From positions 1 to 9,374 of the forward strand of contig DATFBW010000193.1 in the NCBI GenBank assembly GCA_035253645.1: a stretch of 9,374 nt of DNA, read 5' to 3'. The translations under genes and the position numbers were made by a program. Each line of letters opens with the position of its first letter. Position 1 is the stretch's first letter. This document shows positions 1 to 7,639 of this stretch, piece after piece. The notes below the pieces were generated by a model that was not told the DNA's origin, made no database searches, and saw only the letters and a program-made list of their open reading frames with translations. The stretch is from DASYRX01 sp035253645. Lineage in GTDB: Bacteria > Gemmatimonadota > Gemmatimonadetes > Gemmatimonadales > Gemmatimonadaceae.

Positions 1-1153
1 CGTCGCCGAACTCCAACTGCACCGGCAGGTGATCGATAAAATAAATCTCCGGATTGAGACGGATGAACTTGTATTTGCCTAGCGCGAGCGACGCGGCGAT
101 CCCCAACAACAACCCGACGAGTGTTCCGACGACGCCAATCACCAGCCCCTGCGTCAAAAATACGCGCCTGATGGATCGCGCGCGCATACCCATCGCTTTG
201 AGAATTCCAATCTCCTTGGTTTTGTCCGCAACGAGCATCGTTAGGTTACTCACGATGTTGAACGCCGCGACGATGATAATGAGAAGCAGAATGACCGCCA
301 TGCCTAACTTCTCGAGCTTGAGCGCCTGGAAGAGCGTCGAGTTCTGCTCCTGCCAGTCGACGCTGCGGAACTGAAACCCGAACGTTTCGTCCAAGCGGCT
401 CGCCACGCGCGCGGCGTCCCACCGATCGCGCGTCTTGACTTCTATCCCGGTGACGTCGCCGCCCAATCCCGCCAGCTCCTGCGCGCTCTTGAGCGAGACA
501 TACACATACGCGTTGTCGTACTCGTAAAGACCGGAATCAAAAATCCCGGTGACTTCGAGGCGATCACTGCGCGGCGTGGGCAACCCGGTGGCCGCGCTCA
601 CCTGCATGCCTGACGAGGGCATCGTCAACAATACGACCGTATCTCCGACGTATGCCTGCAGACGGTCAGCGAGCAAGCGACCCAACACGACACCGCGCTG
701 TTGTCCATCGCTACTCGCAAATCGAAAATCGCCACTCGTCGCATGCTGCCGAATGGTCGTAACGTCTGCGTCGGCGCGTACAGTTGGTTCGATGCCGGCG
801 ATGTACGTACCGGAGTTGTAGTCACGACCCGCGGAGATGACACCCTGAGTCAGCACGAACGGCGCTGCAGCGACGACACCATCAACGTCCTTGGCGCGCT
901 TGAGCACGTTCTGCCAATCGGTCATGCGCAGGCCTTCGCCATACGGCAGGATCCTGATGTCAGGACTTCCCACGAGGATCTTCTCGCGCAAATCACGCTG
1001 CAGTCCCGTGATCACACCCATAACCAGAATGAGCGCGCTGACGCCGACAATGACGCCGCCGATCGCGATGATCGAGATGAATGACAGCAAGCGTGATCCG
1101 CGCCGGCTGCGCAGGTAGCGCCACGCAATGGAGAGTTCGAGCCTGCCGATCAT
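1..1153 (-). CDS. lolC/lolE: LolC/LolE-type ABC transporter permease, lacking its C-terminus
   Basis: Inner-membrane permease of the lipoprotein-releasing ABC system, which extracts lipoproteins from the inner membrane for delivery to the outer membrane. The frame is open for 384 codons up to the left window edge. It starts MIGRLELSIAWRYLRS, has a first membrane segment at about 24-48, then a periplasmic MacB-PCD-like domain (about 50-275). An FtsX-type half follows, with membrane segments at about 284-308 and 333-358. The stretch AAFNIVSNLTMLVADKTKEI around 296-315, followed by GILKAMG, is typical of LolC/LolE. Known family members have about 400-415 residues, so about 30 are missing, including the last membrane segment. 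The ATG overlaps the lysS stop as ATGA, with GAGG five bases upstream, which suggests translational coupling. The ATPase partner (lolD) would be expected beyond the left edge, but that is inference. Whether it is LolC, LolE or a fused LolF type cannot be settled here. Confidence 0.9.
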   Translation of the reverse strand, partial: MIGRLELSIAWRYLRSRRGSRLLSFISIIAIGGVIVGVSALILVMGVITGLQRDLREKILVGSPDIRILPYGEGLRMTDWQNVLKRAKDVDGVVAAAPFVLTQGVISAGRDYNSGTYIAGIEPTVRADADVTTIRQHATSGDFRFASSDGQQRGVVLGRLLADRLQAYVGDTVVLLTMPSSGMQVSAATGLPTPRSDRLEVTGIFDSGLYEYDNAYVYVSLKSAQELAGLGGDVTGIEVKTRDRWDAARVASRLDETFGFQFRSVDWQEQNSTLFQALKLEKLGMAVILLLIIIVAAFNIVSNLTMLVADKTKEIGILKAMGMRARSIRRVFLTQGLVIGVVGTLVGLLLGIAASLALGKYKFIRLNPEIYFIDHLPVQLEFGD

Positions 1154-2640
1154 TCAGGCCTCATCGTCGGAAATAGTATGACGTCGCGGATGTGCGACGT
1201 GTCCGTGAGGTACATCAACAAGCGATCAATCCCGATGCCGCAGCCGCCGGTGGGCGGCATTCCGTATTCCATCGCTCGGATGTAGTCCTCGTCGAGCGAC
1301 TGAGCCTCCTGGTCCCCAGCGGCGCGCAGTGCGACCTGCGCCTCGAATCGCCTTCTCTGATCGATCGGATCGTTGAGCTCGCTAAACGCATTGGCGAGCT
1401 CCGTCCCGCGTGAAAAGAGCTCGAATCGCTCGGTTAGGCGCGGATCTCCCCGTTTGGGCTTGGCCAGGGGCGAAAGCTCCATCGGATAATCCACCACGAA
1501 CGTTGGGGTAGTGAGTTTCGACTCGACCAAGGCCTGAAACATCTCGTCCAAAAGTTTGGGCCGACTCAGCGTTCCAACCTCGTGAACCCCCACGCGAGTT
1601 GCCAAGTTCCTCAGCTCCGCCTCGCCCAGAGCCAACGGATCCGTGCCTATGGCTTGCGCGAATGAAGGCAACCAACCGAGCACCGGAAAAGGCGGCGTCA
1701 GCTCCGGCACGCGTTCGCCGACGAGTGGCACCTGGCGCACGGACGTGGCAGCTGCGGTCAGCAAACGCTCCACGATGCGCATGATATCCGTGTAATCGGC
1801 GTACGCCTCGTAGAACTCCAGCATCGTGAATTCGGGGTTATGCGTGCGATCGATGCCTTCGTTCCTGAAGTCGTGACCGAATTCATAGACTTTTTCGAGT
1901 CCGCCGACGATGAGGCGCTTGAGGTATAGCTCGTCCGCGATCCGCAGATACAACGGCATGTCCAGCGCCGCGTGATGCGTGACGAACGGCTTGGCGCTCG
2001 CACCGCCGTACAACGGCTGCAGCACCGGCGTCTCGACTTCCACATAGCCGAGTGCATCGAGCGTCGCGCGCATGGCGGTGATCATACGCGAGCGGGCGAT
2101 GAAGAGCGCCCGCACCTCCGGATGCACGGCGAGGTCGGCATAGCGCTGCCGCGATCGCTGTTCGCCGTCGGCAAAGACCGAATGCCTAACGACTTCGCCG
2201 TCGACAACCTCCTCCTTCCCGAACGGCAACGGGCGCAGCGACTTCGCCAGGAGCTGCACGTCCTGCACGCGCACCGTTACCTCGCCCGTGCGTGTGCGGA
2301 AGAGTGGGCCCGAAATGCCGATAACGTCCCCAATGTCGAACAGCTCGAGCTGTCGAAACACGTCGTCACCCAGCTCATCGCGGCGGAAATAGAGCTGCAA
2401 CCGCCCAGCGGGATCGGCGAGGTGCGCAAAGACTGTCTTGCCGTGCGGCCTCCAGGCCACGATGCGGCCCGCGAGTCGCACGACTTGTCCCTGCTCCGCA
2501 TCGGCTGGCAGAGCCGCCAGCGCGGTCCGGGTATCGTGGGTGCGCTCGAACCGGTAGGCATATGGGGCTATGCCTAACGCCTCGAGCGCGGCGAGCTTTT
2601 CGCGGCGCGCTTTCAGCACGAAGTTGAGCTCTTCGCTCAC
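1150..2640 (-). CDS. lysS: Lysyl-tRNA synthetase, class II
   Basis: Cytoplasmic enzyme that charges tRNA-Lys with lysine using ATP. The 496 residues match the usual length of about 490-510. An N-terminal OB-fold anticodon-binding domain occupies about 52-135. The class II catalytic core carries motif 1 (GYVEVETPVLQP, 198-209), motif 2 (FRNEGIDRTHNPEFTMLE, 259-276) and motif 3 (GCGIGIDRLLMYL, about 466-478). The loop at about 139-160 (FGKEEVVDGEVVRHSVFADG) is longer than in proteobacterial enzymes; I recall similar insertions in Bacteroidetes LysS, which would fit an FCB-group host. The start is GTG, overlapping the prfB stop as GTGA, with GAGG seven bases upstream inside prfB. The prfB-lysS order is also that of the Escherichia coli prfB-lysS operon. 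The gene contains three exact copies of the GTTAGGC word. Confidence 0.97.
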   Translation of the reverse strand: MSEELNFVLKARREKLAALEALGIAPYAYRFERTHDTRTALAALPADAEQGQVVRLAGRIVAWRPHGKTVFAHLADPAGRLQLYFRRDELGDDVFRQLELFDIGDVIGISGPLFRTRTGEVTVRVQDVQLLAKSLRPLPFGKEEVVDGEVVRHSVFADGEQRSRQRYADLAVHPEVRALFIARSRMITAMRATLDALGYVEVETPVLQPLYGGASAKPFVTHHAALDMPLYLRIADELYLKRLIVGGLEKVYEFGHDFRNEGIDRTHNPEFTMLEFYEAYADYTDIMRIVERLLTAAATSVRQVPLVGERVPELTPPFPVLGWLPSFAQAIGTDPLALGEAELRNLATRVGVHEVGTLSRPKLLDEMFQALVESKLTTPTFVVDYPMELSPLAKPKRGDPRLTERFELFSRGTELANAFSELNDPIDQRRRFEAQVALRAAGDQEAQSLDEDYIRAMEYGMPPTGGCGIGIDRLLMYLTDTSHIRDVILFPTMRPE

Positions 2641-3753
2641 GCCGCGACCTCGGCGGCCCCGAAGCGCTTGAGGTACGCCTCGATGAAAGGGTCGATTCCA
2701 CCGTCCATCACTTTCTGTACGTCCGGGATCTTGAGCTCCGTGCGGTGGTCATTGACCATCGTGTACGGCTGAAAGACGTAGCTGCGGATCTGGCTTCCGA
2801 AAGTCACATCTGCTTTCGTGGCGTCGAGCGCTGCCTTCTGCGCAGCCCTCTTCTCGCTTTCGAGTTGATACAGTCGGTTGCGCAGCATCTTCATCGCGAG
2901 CGCCTTGTTCTTGAACTGCGAGCGCTCTTGTTGCGAAGACACGACTATTCCCGATGGAATATGCGTTAGGCGAACCGCGGAGCTGGTTTTGTTGACGTGT
3001 TGCCCCCCCGCCCCGCTCGCCCGGAAGGTGTCCATTCTGATGTCTTCCTCGCGCACGTCGACATTGATCTCTTCGTTGACGACGGGATATACGAATACCG
3101 ACGCGAAGCTCGTGTGCCGGCGCGCGTTGGCGTCGAAGGGAGAGATCCTAACAAGTCGGTGCACCCCGGTTTCGGGGCGAAGGAAGCCATACGCATACTG
3201 CCCGCGGATCTCGAGCACGGCGCCCTTGATCCCTGCTTCTTCCCCTTCACTCATGTCCAGCGTGTCGACCTGATAACCGCGCCGTTCGGCCCAGCGCGTG
3301 TACATGCGCATGAGCATCTGCGCCCAGTCCATCGCTTCCGTGCCGCCCGCCCCTGCGGCGATCTCGACCTGGGCATCGCGAAAGTCATCGGGCCCGCGCA
3401 GCAGCGCGCGCAACTCGAACGCTCGTAATGCTTCTTCAATTGACGCGACCTCCGCATCCAGGTCGCGGATCATCGACTCGTCAGGGTCGGCGCTCAGCAG
3501 CTCGTCCAGCTCCTGCGCGCTCTTCACACGGGCGCCTAACTGTTCAAAGGGCTCGACCCATGTCTTGAGCACCTTGACCTGCTGCACCACGTCGCGCGCA
3601 GCCTCCTGATCGTTCCAGAAGCTGGCGTCAGCCATGCGCAACTCGAAATCGCTAAGCTGCTGACGCTTGCTCTCGAGGTCAAAGGTACCTCCGCAGCTCC
3701 GTTAGGCGTTCATCGAACGCCGTCAGAGCGCGAGTTCGGTCGAAATCGGCCAT
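2637..3753 (-). CDS. prfB: Peptide chain release factor 2, with programmed +1 frameshift
   Basis: RF2 recognises UGA and UAA stop codons and triggers peptide release on the ribosome. A 24-codon first frame starts at ATG 3753 (MADFDRTRALTAFDERLTEL) and ends at CTT followed by an in-frame TGA. Slipping +1 at CTTTGAC continues as DLESKRQQLSDFELRMADAS, giving a 371-residue product, close to 365 in E. coli. The RF2 tripeptide SPF lies at about 204-206 and the catalytic GGQ (RASGAGGQHVNKTS) at about 249-251. Reading only from the internal ATG at 3641 would lose 37 residues. A Shine-Dalgarno GGAG lies nine bases before the ATG. Regulation is very probably autogenous: scarce RF2 favours slippage at the TGA. 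It is translationally coupled to lysS downstream. The upstream leader holds two hairpins listed separately. Confidence 0.96.
3678..3693 (-). promoter_or_regulatory. prfB programmed +1 frameshift site
   Basis: On the minus strand the sequence is CGGAGG-TAC-CTTTGAC: a Shine-Dalgarno-like CGGAGG (3693-3688), a three-base spacer TAC, then the slippery CTT followed by stop TGA and C. The layout matches the classical E. coli site (AGGGGG-TAT-CTTTGAC), including the three-base spacing and the C after the stop, which weakens termination. The frames before and after the site both code for recognisable RF2 sequence, so this is not a sequencing error. Confidence 0.96.
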
Positions 3754-3759
3754 GCGCGC

Positions 3760-3829
3760 TATCTCCAGAATGCGAAGAGAGCCGCTCCTGCACCTGCAAA
3801 GCGGCTCCGCCTAGCGAGGACTGGAGATA
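3760..3829 (-). promoter_or_regulatory. Nested stem in the prfB leader that covers the ribosome binding site
   Basis: Two nested perfect inverted repeats are visible. The outer one is TATCTCCAG (3829-3821 on the minus strand) with CTGGAGATA (3768-3760), nine pairs. The inner one is GAGCCGCT (3807-3800) with AGCGGCTC (3786-3779), eight pairs around a 13-base loop. The 3' arm of the outer stem contains GGAG (3766-3763), the Shine-Dalgarno sequence of prfB, so the folded form would hide it. A regulatory role in prfB translation is inference. There is no T-tract after the inner stem, so it is not a good terminator. Confidence 0.45.
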
Positions 3830-3830
3830 A

Positions 3831-3858
3831 GGTAGCCGAACGGTGTCCGTCCGACTAC
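3831..3858 (-). terminator. Probable terminator or attenuator after the zinc-ribbon gene
   Basis: In minus-strand RNA, GUAGUCGGACGG (3858-3847), a three-base loop ACA and CCGUUCGGCUAC (3843-3832) form a 12-pair stem with two G-U wobbles. On the plus strand the two wobble positions would be C-A mismatches, so the pairing fits minus-strand RNA only. It lies 12 bases after the stop of the zinc-ribbon gene. The following CTTATCT is only weakly T-rich, so termination may be partial and some transcripts could run on into prfB. Confidence 0.55.
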
Positions 3859-3870
3859 GGCGTCACGCGA

Positions 3871-4632
3871 TCAAAAGACTTTCTTTCCGCCAGCGAGCAC
3901 TTCGTTCAACGCATCCTGAAAGTGCGACGTCGATTCGGCGAACTCACGACCGACCTGCTCGCTGTACTCTTCGTAGCTCTTCTTGATTTCTTCACGGAAG
4001 AGCTGCTTGAGCGTTCCGTCACGCAGACCTTCATCACGTTTGCGTGGATGATACGCGATCATGTCTGAAACAAGCGCGCGCGCGAGACGTCGCGCCTTCT
4101 GGTTCGGATCGTTCGCAAGAAACGGGTTGATCGGCCTACGTGCAGCCGCCGGCGTGTCGGTTGGACGTGGATACGTCACTTGGGCAACCGCCGGAGTGGG
4201 TGCAGGCGCGCGCGGTGGTGCCGCGCTAGGTGCCGCGCTAGGTGCCACGCTAGGTACCGCGCTCGGTGTAGGCGCGGGACGTGGTGGCAGAGCGGCCGGC
4301 TTGGGCGCGGGCTGCGCCGGCGCAGCTACCGCTGCATGAGCAGCGGGCGCCGTAGCGACAGCCGCTGGCACGCGCTGCATCGGAATAGCAGGTGGGGGCA
4401 CCGGTTGCGGCGCCGGTGCGCTTGGCGCTGCTGGCTTGACTGGGGGTCGGGCCGCTTCGGGCTGCCTAACGACGCCACTCGCATTGCCGCTGAAATCGTC
4501 GGACCAACGAACGCTCGCGCCAACCGGAATGATCCCCCCGCACACAGCGCATCGCGCACGCAAATTGACGCCGACCACCTTTGCGGGATCGACGCGGAAA
4601 ACCGAGCGGCACTCAGGACAACTGACGTTCAT
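3871..4632 (-). CDS. Zinc-ribbon protein with Ala/Pro-rich linker and helical C-terminal domain
   Basis: This 253-residue protein is of unknown exact function. The N-terminus has a four-cysteine ribbon (C5, C8, C28, C31; MNVSCPECRSVFRVDPAKVV then ARCAVCGG) of the MJ0042 type. A low-complexity Ala/Pro linker spans about 57-160, with part of it encoded by a 12-bp tandem repeat. A charged, probably helical domain follows from about 167 (NPFLANDPNQKARRLARALV) to the end. I recall similar C-terminal domains after zinc ribbons in myxobacterial and Gemmatimonadota proteins, but cannot name a family. No signal peptide or membrane segment is seen, so it is probably cytoplasmic. The ATG overlaps the stop of the receiver-GGDEF gene as ATGA, so the two are probably co-translated and may work in one signalling process (inference). 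Confidence 0.85.
   Translation of the reverse strand: MNVSCPECRSVFRVDPAKVVGVNLRARCAVCGGIIPVGASVRWSDDFSGNASGVVRQPEAARPPVKPAAPSAPAPQPVPPPAIPMQRVPAAVATAPAAHAAVAAPAQPAPKPAALPPRPAPTPSAVPSVAPSAAPSAAPPRAPAPTPAVAQVTYPRPTDTPAAARRPINPFLANDPNQKARRLARALVSDMIAYHPRKRDEGLRDGTLKQLFREEIKKSYEEYSEQVGREFAESTSHFQDALNEVLAGGKKVF
4217..4264. repeat. Four 12-bp tandem repeats inside the zinc-ribbon gene
   Basis: On the plus strand the unit GGTGCCGCGCTA occurs twice exactly (4217-4228 and 4229-4240), then as GGTGCCACGCTA (4241-4252) and GGTACCGCGCTC (4253-4264). Twelve is a multiple of three, so copy changes keep the frame. On the minus strand each unit adds a four-residue Ala-Pro-Ser-Ala block to the linker. It is a likely slippage-prone, length-variable stretch. 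Confidence 0.9.
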
Positions 4633-5630
4633 GACTCATCCACGACACTGATATGTGGCGCACCCCGTGGCGGTGTCGAGCCCTGAGGCGGCGTCGGATC
4701 CGTTCGCCGATCGATCGTGAACACAGATCCTGGAAGCGTTTTGGCGTAACCTTTCATCTCCGTTGCGAGCAGGCTTACATGAGCCGGTGACACGAATCTG
4801 CGCCGCTCATTCGTCACGACGCCAATCGATAGCGTCATGAGGGGCACGCGATGCAGCGAGCCGCGGCGATCCTTCCCGAAGAAATATCCCGCGCGCCGAT
4901 CCTGCTCCGAGTACTGGTAGGGTATCAGTTCGTCGAACAGCTCAACGATCGTGCTGCACGTCGCCTGGACGTCTGTGGCCGGCACGATGAATATGAAATC
5001 GTCACCGCCGATGTGGCCGACGAAACCCCGCTCACCCAGCATGCCTTTCACCACGTCGTGTAGCATCGTCGCGAGGAGGCAGATAACGCGGTCGCCATCG
5101 GCGAAGCTGTAGCGATCGTTGTACTCCTTGAAGTGATCGAGGTCGGCATAGCAGACCGCGAAGGCCTCACTATCCGCGATCCGCCGCGCAATTTCTTCGT
5201 CGATCGCGATCGTCCCCGGCAGACGCGTCGACGGGTGCACATACACGTCGCGATCCGACCGCCGCAGAAGCACGTTCAGTCTGCGCTCGACTTCCGGCAC
5301 CGGCGCATCGATATGCAAAACTTCGTCGGCGCCTGCCTCGAAGGCCGCATCGATTGCATCGTCGCCGCCGACGCCAAGCATCACGGTTGGAACAATCGAG
5401 GTATACGAATCCCGCTTGAGGCGCCGGCATAGCGCGTGGGCTGGTGCCTCGAAAAGGCAGGAGTCGATGATTGCCAGTCGCGGCCGTGAGCGCAGAGCGA
5501 AGGCGAGCAGCTCGGCGGCATCGCTCGTCCGTTGGACGCGCAGTCCGGTTTCCACTAACCACGACGCGACAGCGCGCGGAAGCGCGACGCTGTCATGCGC
5601 GTAGACAATGGCGTACGGCTGCTTACGCAC
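4629..5630 (-). CDS. Receiver-GGDEF protein, possible diguanylate cyclase
   Basis: This 333-residue protein is probably a cytoplasmic signalling protein linked to cyclic di-GMP. Residues about 5-123 form a response-regulator receiver fold with the candidate phospho-acceptor D56 (RLAIIDSCLF). The usual conserved lysine near 106-109 is replaced (LHIDAP) and the N-terminal acidic pair is reduced to HD, so phosphorylation may not switch it normally. The GGDEF domain spans about 135-310, with the metal-binding region YADLDHFKEYNDRYSFADGD (161-180), the signature GGDDF (208-212) and MTLSIGV near the end. The inhibitory RxxD site that normally precedes the signature is absent. The family makes cyclic di-GMP from two GTP; activity with GGDDF is plausible but unproven. 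The start is GTG with no clear Shine-Dalgarno, so the start is less certain. It overlaps the zinc-ribbon gene by four bases. Confidence 0.88.
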   Translation of the reverse strand: MRKQPYAIVYAHDSVALPRAVASWLVETGLRVQRTSDAAELLAFALRSRPRLAIIDSCLFEAPAHALCRRLKRDSYTSIVPTVMLGVGGDDAIDAAFEAGADEVLHIDAPVPEVERRLNVLLRRSDRDVYVHPSTRLPGTIAIDEEIARRIADSEAFAVCYADLDHFKEYNDRYSFADGDRVICLLATMLHDVVKGMLGERGFVGHIGGDDFIFIVPATDVQATCSTIVELFDELIPYQYSEQDRRAGYFFGKDRRGSLHRVPLMTLSIGVVTNERRRFVSPAHVSLLATEMKGYAKTLPGSVFTIDRRTDPTPPQGSTPPRGAPHISVVDES

Positions 5631-5818
5631 GGGGACAGTAATGCTCGGCGACCGGTAAATGAGATTTCACACGAGGTCTCAAGCGTAAACCCTGAAGCGT
5701 CAATCTCTTATTGCGCGCGCCTAATGTACTTGGGACCGCGGTGATGGGCTTACAATTAAGGACGACTGGATGGCCAGCGGGTGACAGCGCCCGTTCAACC
5801 ATCTCCCTCCGACCGCAA
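5631..5818. other. Intergenic gap between the exported protein and the GGDEF gene
   Basis: There is no credible coding frame in these 188 bases. Transcription of the GGDEF unit should start here, but I see no convincing -35/-10 pair. TTGACG (minus strand, near 5692) has no good -10 at 16-18 bases. A short inverted repeat TGAGA-N12-TCTCA (5660-5681) and the near-match GCCTAAT (5720-5726) to the recurrent word are visible. I found no strong terminator for the preceding unit. Confidence 0.6.
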
Positions 5819-6628
5819 CTATTTGAGTGGGATTTCAGCGCGGATCGCCATCCCCCTGCCTTGCGTAGTGGGTCGGGAGCGGAGTCTTACTGACACCAGC
5901 GCGTCCATACCACTCAGGACATGATTCGCGACGATGACGCTGAGGTCCGTCAGCGCGTCGCGATAAGCCTCGTTGCTGCGTCGGATCGTGCGCCGGAACT
6001 CGTCGTATTCGAGTTGCGCGTCGCGCCAGGACCAGCGTAACTCCGGCCTGACCGCTCGCGTGAGGTAGAAGTTTTCTGCGAGCCGCCATTCGCGCGAGTC
6101 TCGCGCCGGCGGCGTGCCGACGTCGCGCCAGAAGGTTTGACGCGCGAGTAGCCAGGTGCGCCCGTTGAACGTGGTGGTGTCGGGCTCGGGATCCAACTCC
6201 CCGCCCGGAATCGCGTCAAATACTCCGCTCTCGACGTAGCTCTCCATCGACTCGTAATACTCGAATGTCCCATGCCCGCGAACGGCACCGAATGGCGCGC
6301 GGGCGACATCGGCGGCGAGCGCGCGGTAGCGGTCTCGCTCGCGCCGCGCGTCACGCGAGTGCTGCGCATACCGCATAACGAAGAATGCCTCAGCAGCCGC
6401 GTAAGGCACGGACCGCTCCTGACGCAGAAATGCCTGCCCCGCCCCGGGCACGACCAAAGAGGCGACGACGGCCCACGGGGACGGACGTTGCGGCGTGGTT
6501 TGCGTTGGCGGGGACGCTTCCGCCGAAGCGGGTTCTGAGGCGAGCCCGATGCCGACACGGTGCGCCGTCTGTGCGGCACCACCGAGCGGCCACGTTAGGC
6601 ACAGAGCAACCAAACAGCCGATGCGCAC
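5819..6628 (-). CDS. Exported protein of unknown function with a PGAGQ motif
   Basis: I do not recognise a firm family for these 269 residues. The N-terminus (MRIGCLVALCLTWPLGGAAQ) is a probable signal peptide with cleavage near 19-20. A Pro/Thr-rich stretch follows, then a hydrophobic segment WAVVASLVVPGAGQAFLRQE (about 52-71). The PGAGQ motif is reminiscent of DUF5683-like small membrane or envelope proteins. The remainder is rich in Arg, Glu and aromatic residues (FEYYESMESY, WRDAQLEYDEFRRTIRRSNE) and looks mostly helical. The start is GTG, sharing one base with the stop of the PorV-like gene (TAGTG) with no own Shine-Dalgarno, so it is probably translated by coupling. Position after an outer-membrane protein suggests an envelope role (inference). 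Confidence 0.75.
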   Translation of the reverse strand: MRIGCLVALCLTWPLGGAAQTAHRVGIGLASEPASAEASPPTQTTPQRPSPWAVVASLVVPGAGQAFLRQERSVPYAAAEAFFVMRYAQHSRDARRERDRYRALAADVARAPFGAVRGHGTFEYYESMESYVESGVFDAIPGGELDPEPDTTTFNGRTWLLARQTFWRDVGTPPARDSREWRLAENFYLTRAVRPELRWSWRDAQLEYDEFRRTIRRSNEAYRDALTDLSVIVANHVLSGMDALVSVRLRSRPTTQGRGMAIRAEIPLK

Positions 6629-7626
6629 TAGAACAGGAAACGCACGGAGAGGTGTGTCGGCGCCTGGCCAGCATCGGCCGAGAGCCCCGCGGTGATCCGA
6701 CCAATATCTATCACAAAACGCCGCAGCACGAACCCCAGGCCGACCGTCGGACCTCCGCCCTCACTAGCCTGTTCGCGCGCGATGTAGCCGGCGCGCAGGA
6801 AGGCGCGTCGTTGAATCCCGATCTCGGATCCGATGCGGGCGCGCGGACTACCTAACGACAGGTCGTCACTCAGGTCGAGTGCGACCCGGACGGCAACCTG
6901 GTCGGCGTACCGCGCGGGAAGCGGTGGGCGGTACTCGATCCCCGCTTCAATTCGCGTCGGCAGCTCGTCCGACTGTTCGGCGTCATTCACTTGCAATTGA
7001 ATGCCGAGGTTGCGGACGGCCGCGCCAATTGTCACAGGGGACCGCGACCCGACACTGTATTGTGCCCCGACGTCCAGTGCGCCAGTCGACGCGTGAAGCG
7101 AGACGCATGCCCCAGTGCAGTCCAGGCGGAATTGCACGACCTTGTAGGTGACCCCGGCGACGGCATCGCGGCCCAACTGCGTGGCGAAGCTGGCGGCGAA
7201 CACCACCTGGCGCGGCAAGAGGGTGCCTAACGCGCCCGAGGAATCGATACGCGGCTCCTGCTCGCCCAAATCCAGCACGCTTGCGGTGAGCGCCAGGACG
7301 CCGAAGTCGCGCCACGGGAGCACGACGTTCAACGCGTCGCCCGTGCCGTTCAAACTTTGCGAGTGATGAATTGCCGCTTCGCGTTGGGGATTACCGGCGA
7401 GGCCAGCGGGGTTCCACCATGCGCTCTCACTCGTGCCGCGCGCGGTCATCGCTGCCAGGCCCATTCCCACAGCCCGCGCCCCGGTGGGCAACAAAAGGAA
7501 GAGCGCGCCTTCAGTCGCCGTCCCTTCTTGTGCCGGTACAGCCAATGGCGCGGCGCCGGCGAGAACAGCAATCGCCAGGATCCAACCCCACCGCCGGCGC
7601 CTCGTTAGGCGAGCGCCGCTGGGCAC
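6628..7626 (-). CDS. PorV/PorQ-family outer-membrane beta-barrel protein
   Basis: This 332-residue protein is a probable outer-membrane barrel. It starts with a signal peptide (RRRRWGWILAIAVLAGAAPL, cleavage near VPAQ) and continues with the family hallmark GALFLLLPTGARAVGMGLAA and SAWWNPAGLAGNP. Repeated amphipathic strands follow, ending in the aromatic terminus SVRFLF typical of barrel-assembly signals. Known PorV proteins of Bacteroidetes act in type IX secretion, but many PorV/PorQ paralogues have no known role, and no other secretion gene is visible here. The frame stays open upstream to 7776, but that part overlaps the Trm112-like gene and codes for unlikely sequence. The GTG at 7626, 13 bases after the Trm112-like stop and just before the signal peptide, is preferred. 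Only a weak GAAAG precedes it. Confidence 0.85.
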   Translation of the reverse strand: MPSGARLTRRRRWGWILAIAVLAGAAPLAVPAQEGTATEGALFLLLPTGARAVGMGLAAMTARGTSESAWWNPAGLAGNPQREAAIHHSQSLNGTGDALNVVLPWRDFGVLALTASVLDLGEQEPRIDSSGALGTLLPRQVVFAASFATQLGRDAVAGVTYKVVQFRLDCTGACVSLHASTGALDVGAQYSVGSRSPVTIGAAVRNLGIQLQVNDAEQSDELPTRIEAGIEYRPPLPARYADQVAVRVALDLSDDLSLGSPRARIGSEIGIQRRAFLRAGYIAREQASEGGGPTVGLGFVLRRFVIDIGRITAGLSADAGQAPTHLSVRFLF

Positions 7627-7639
7627 GGAAGCTTTCGCG

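Noticed and set aside
1972..2577. A 201-codon open frame on the plus strand
   Set aside because: It is entirely antisense to lysS, whose motifs are unmistakable. Long antisense frames are common in GC-rich genes.
4061..4686. Plus-strand frames of 92 and 168 codons opposite the zinc-ribbon gene
   Set aside because: Their Gly/Ala/Arg-rich content is the antisense image of the Ala/Pro linker, and no domain is visible.
1060..5210. GCGATCGC-like words resembling the cyanobacterial HIP1 repeat
   Set aside because: CGATCG-rich stretches are seen, but I found no clear excess of the full octamer; they fit general composition.
5660..5681. Inverted repeat TGAGA-N12-TCTCA as an operator of the GGDEF gene
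   Set aside because: Five-base arms are too short to stand out from chance, and no promoter could be placed beside it.
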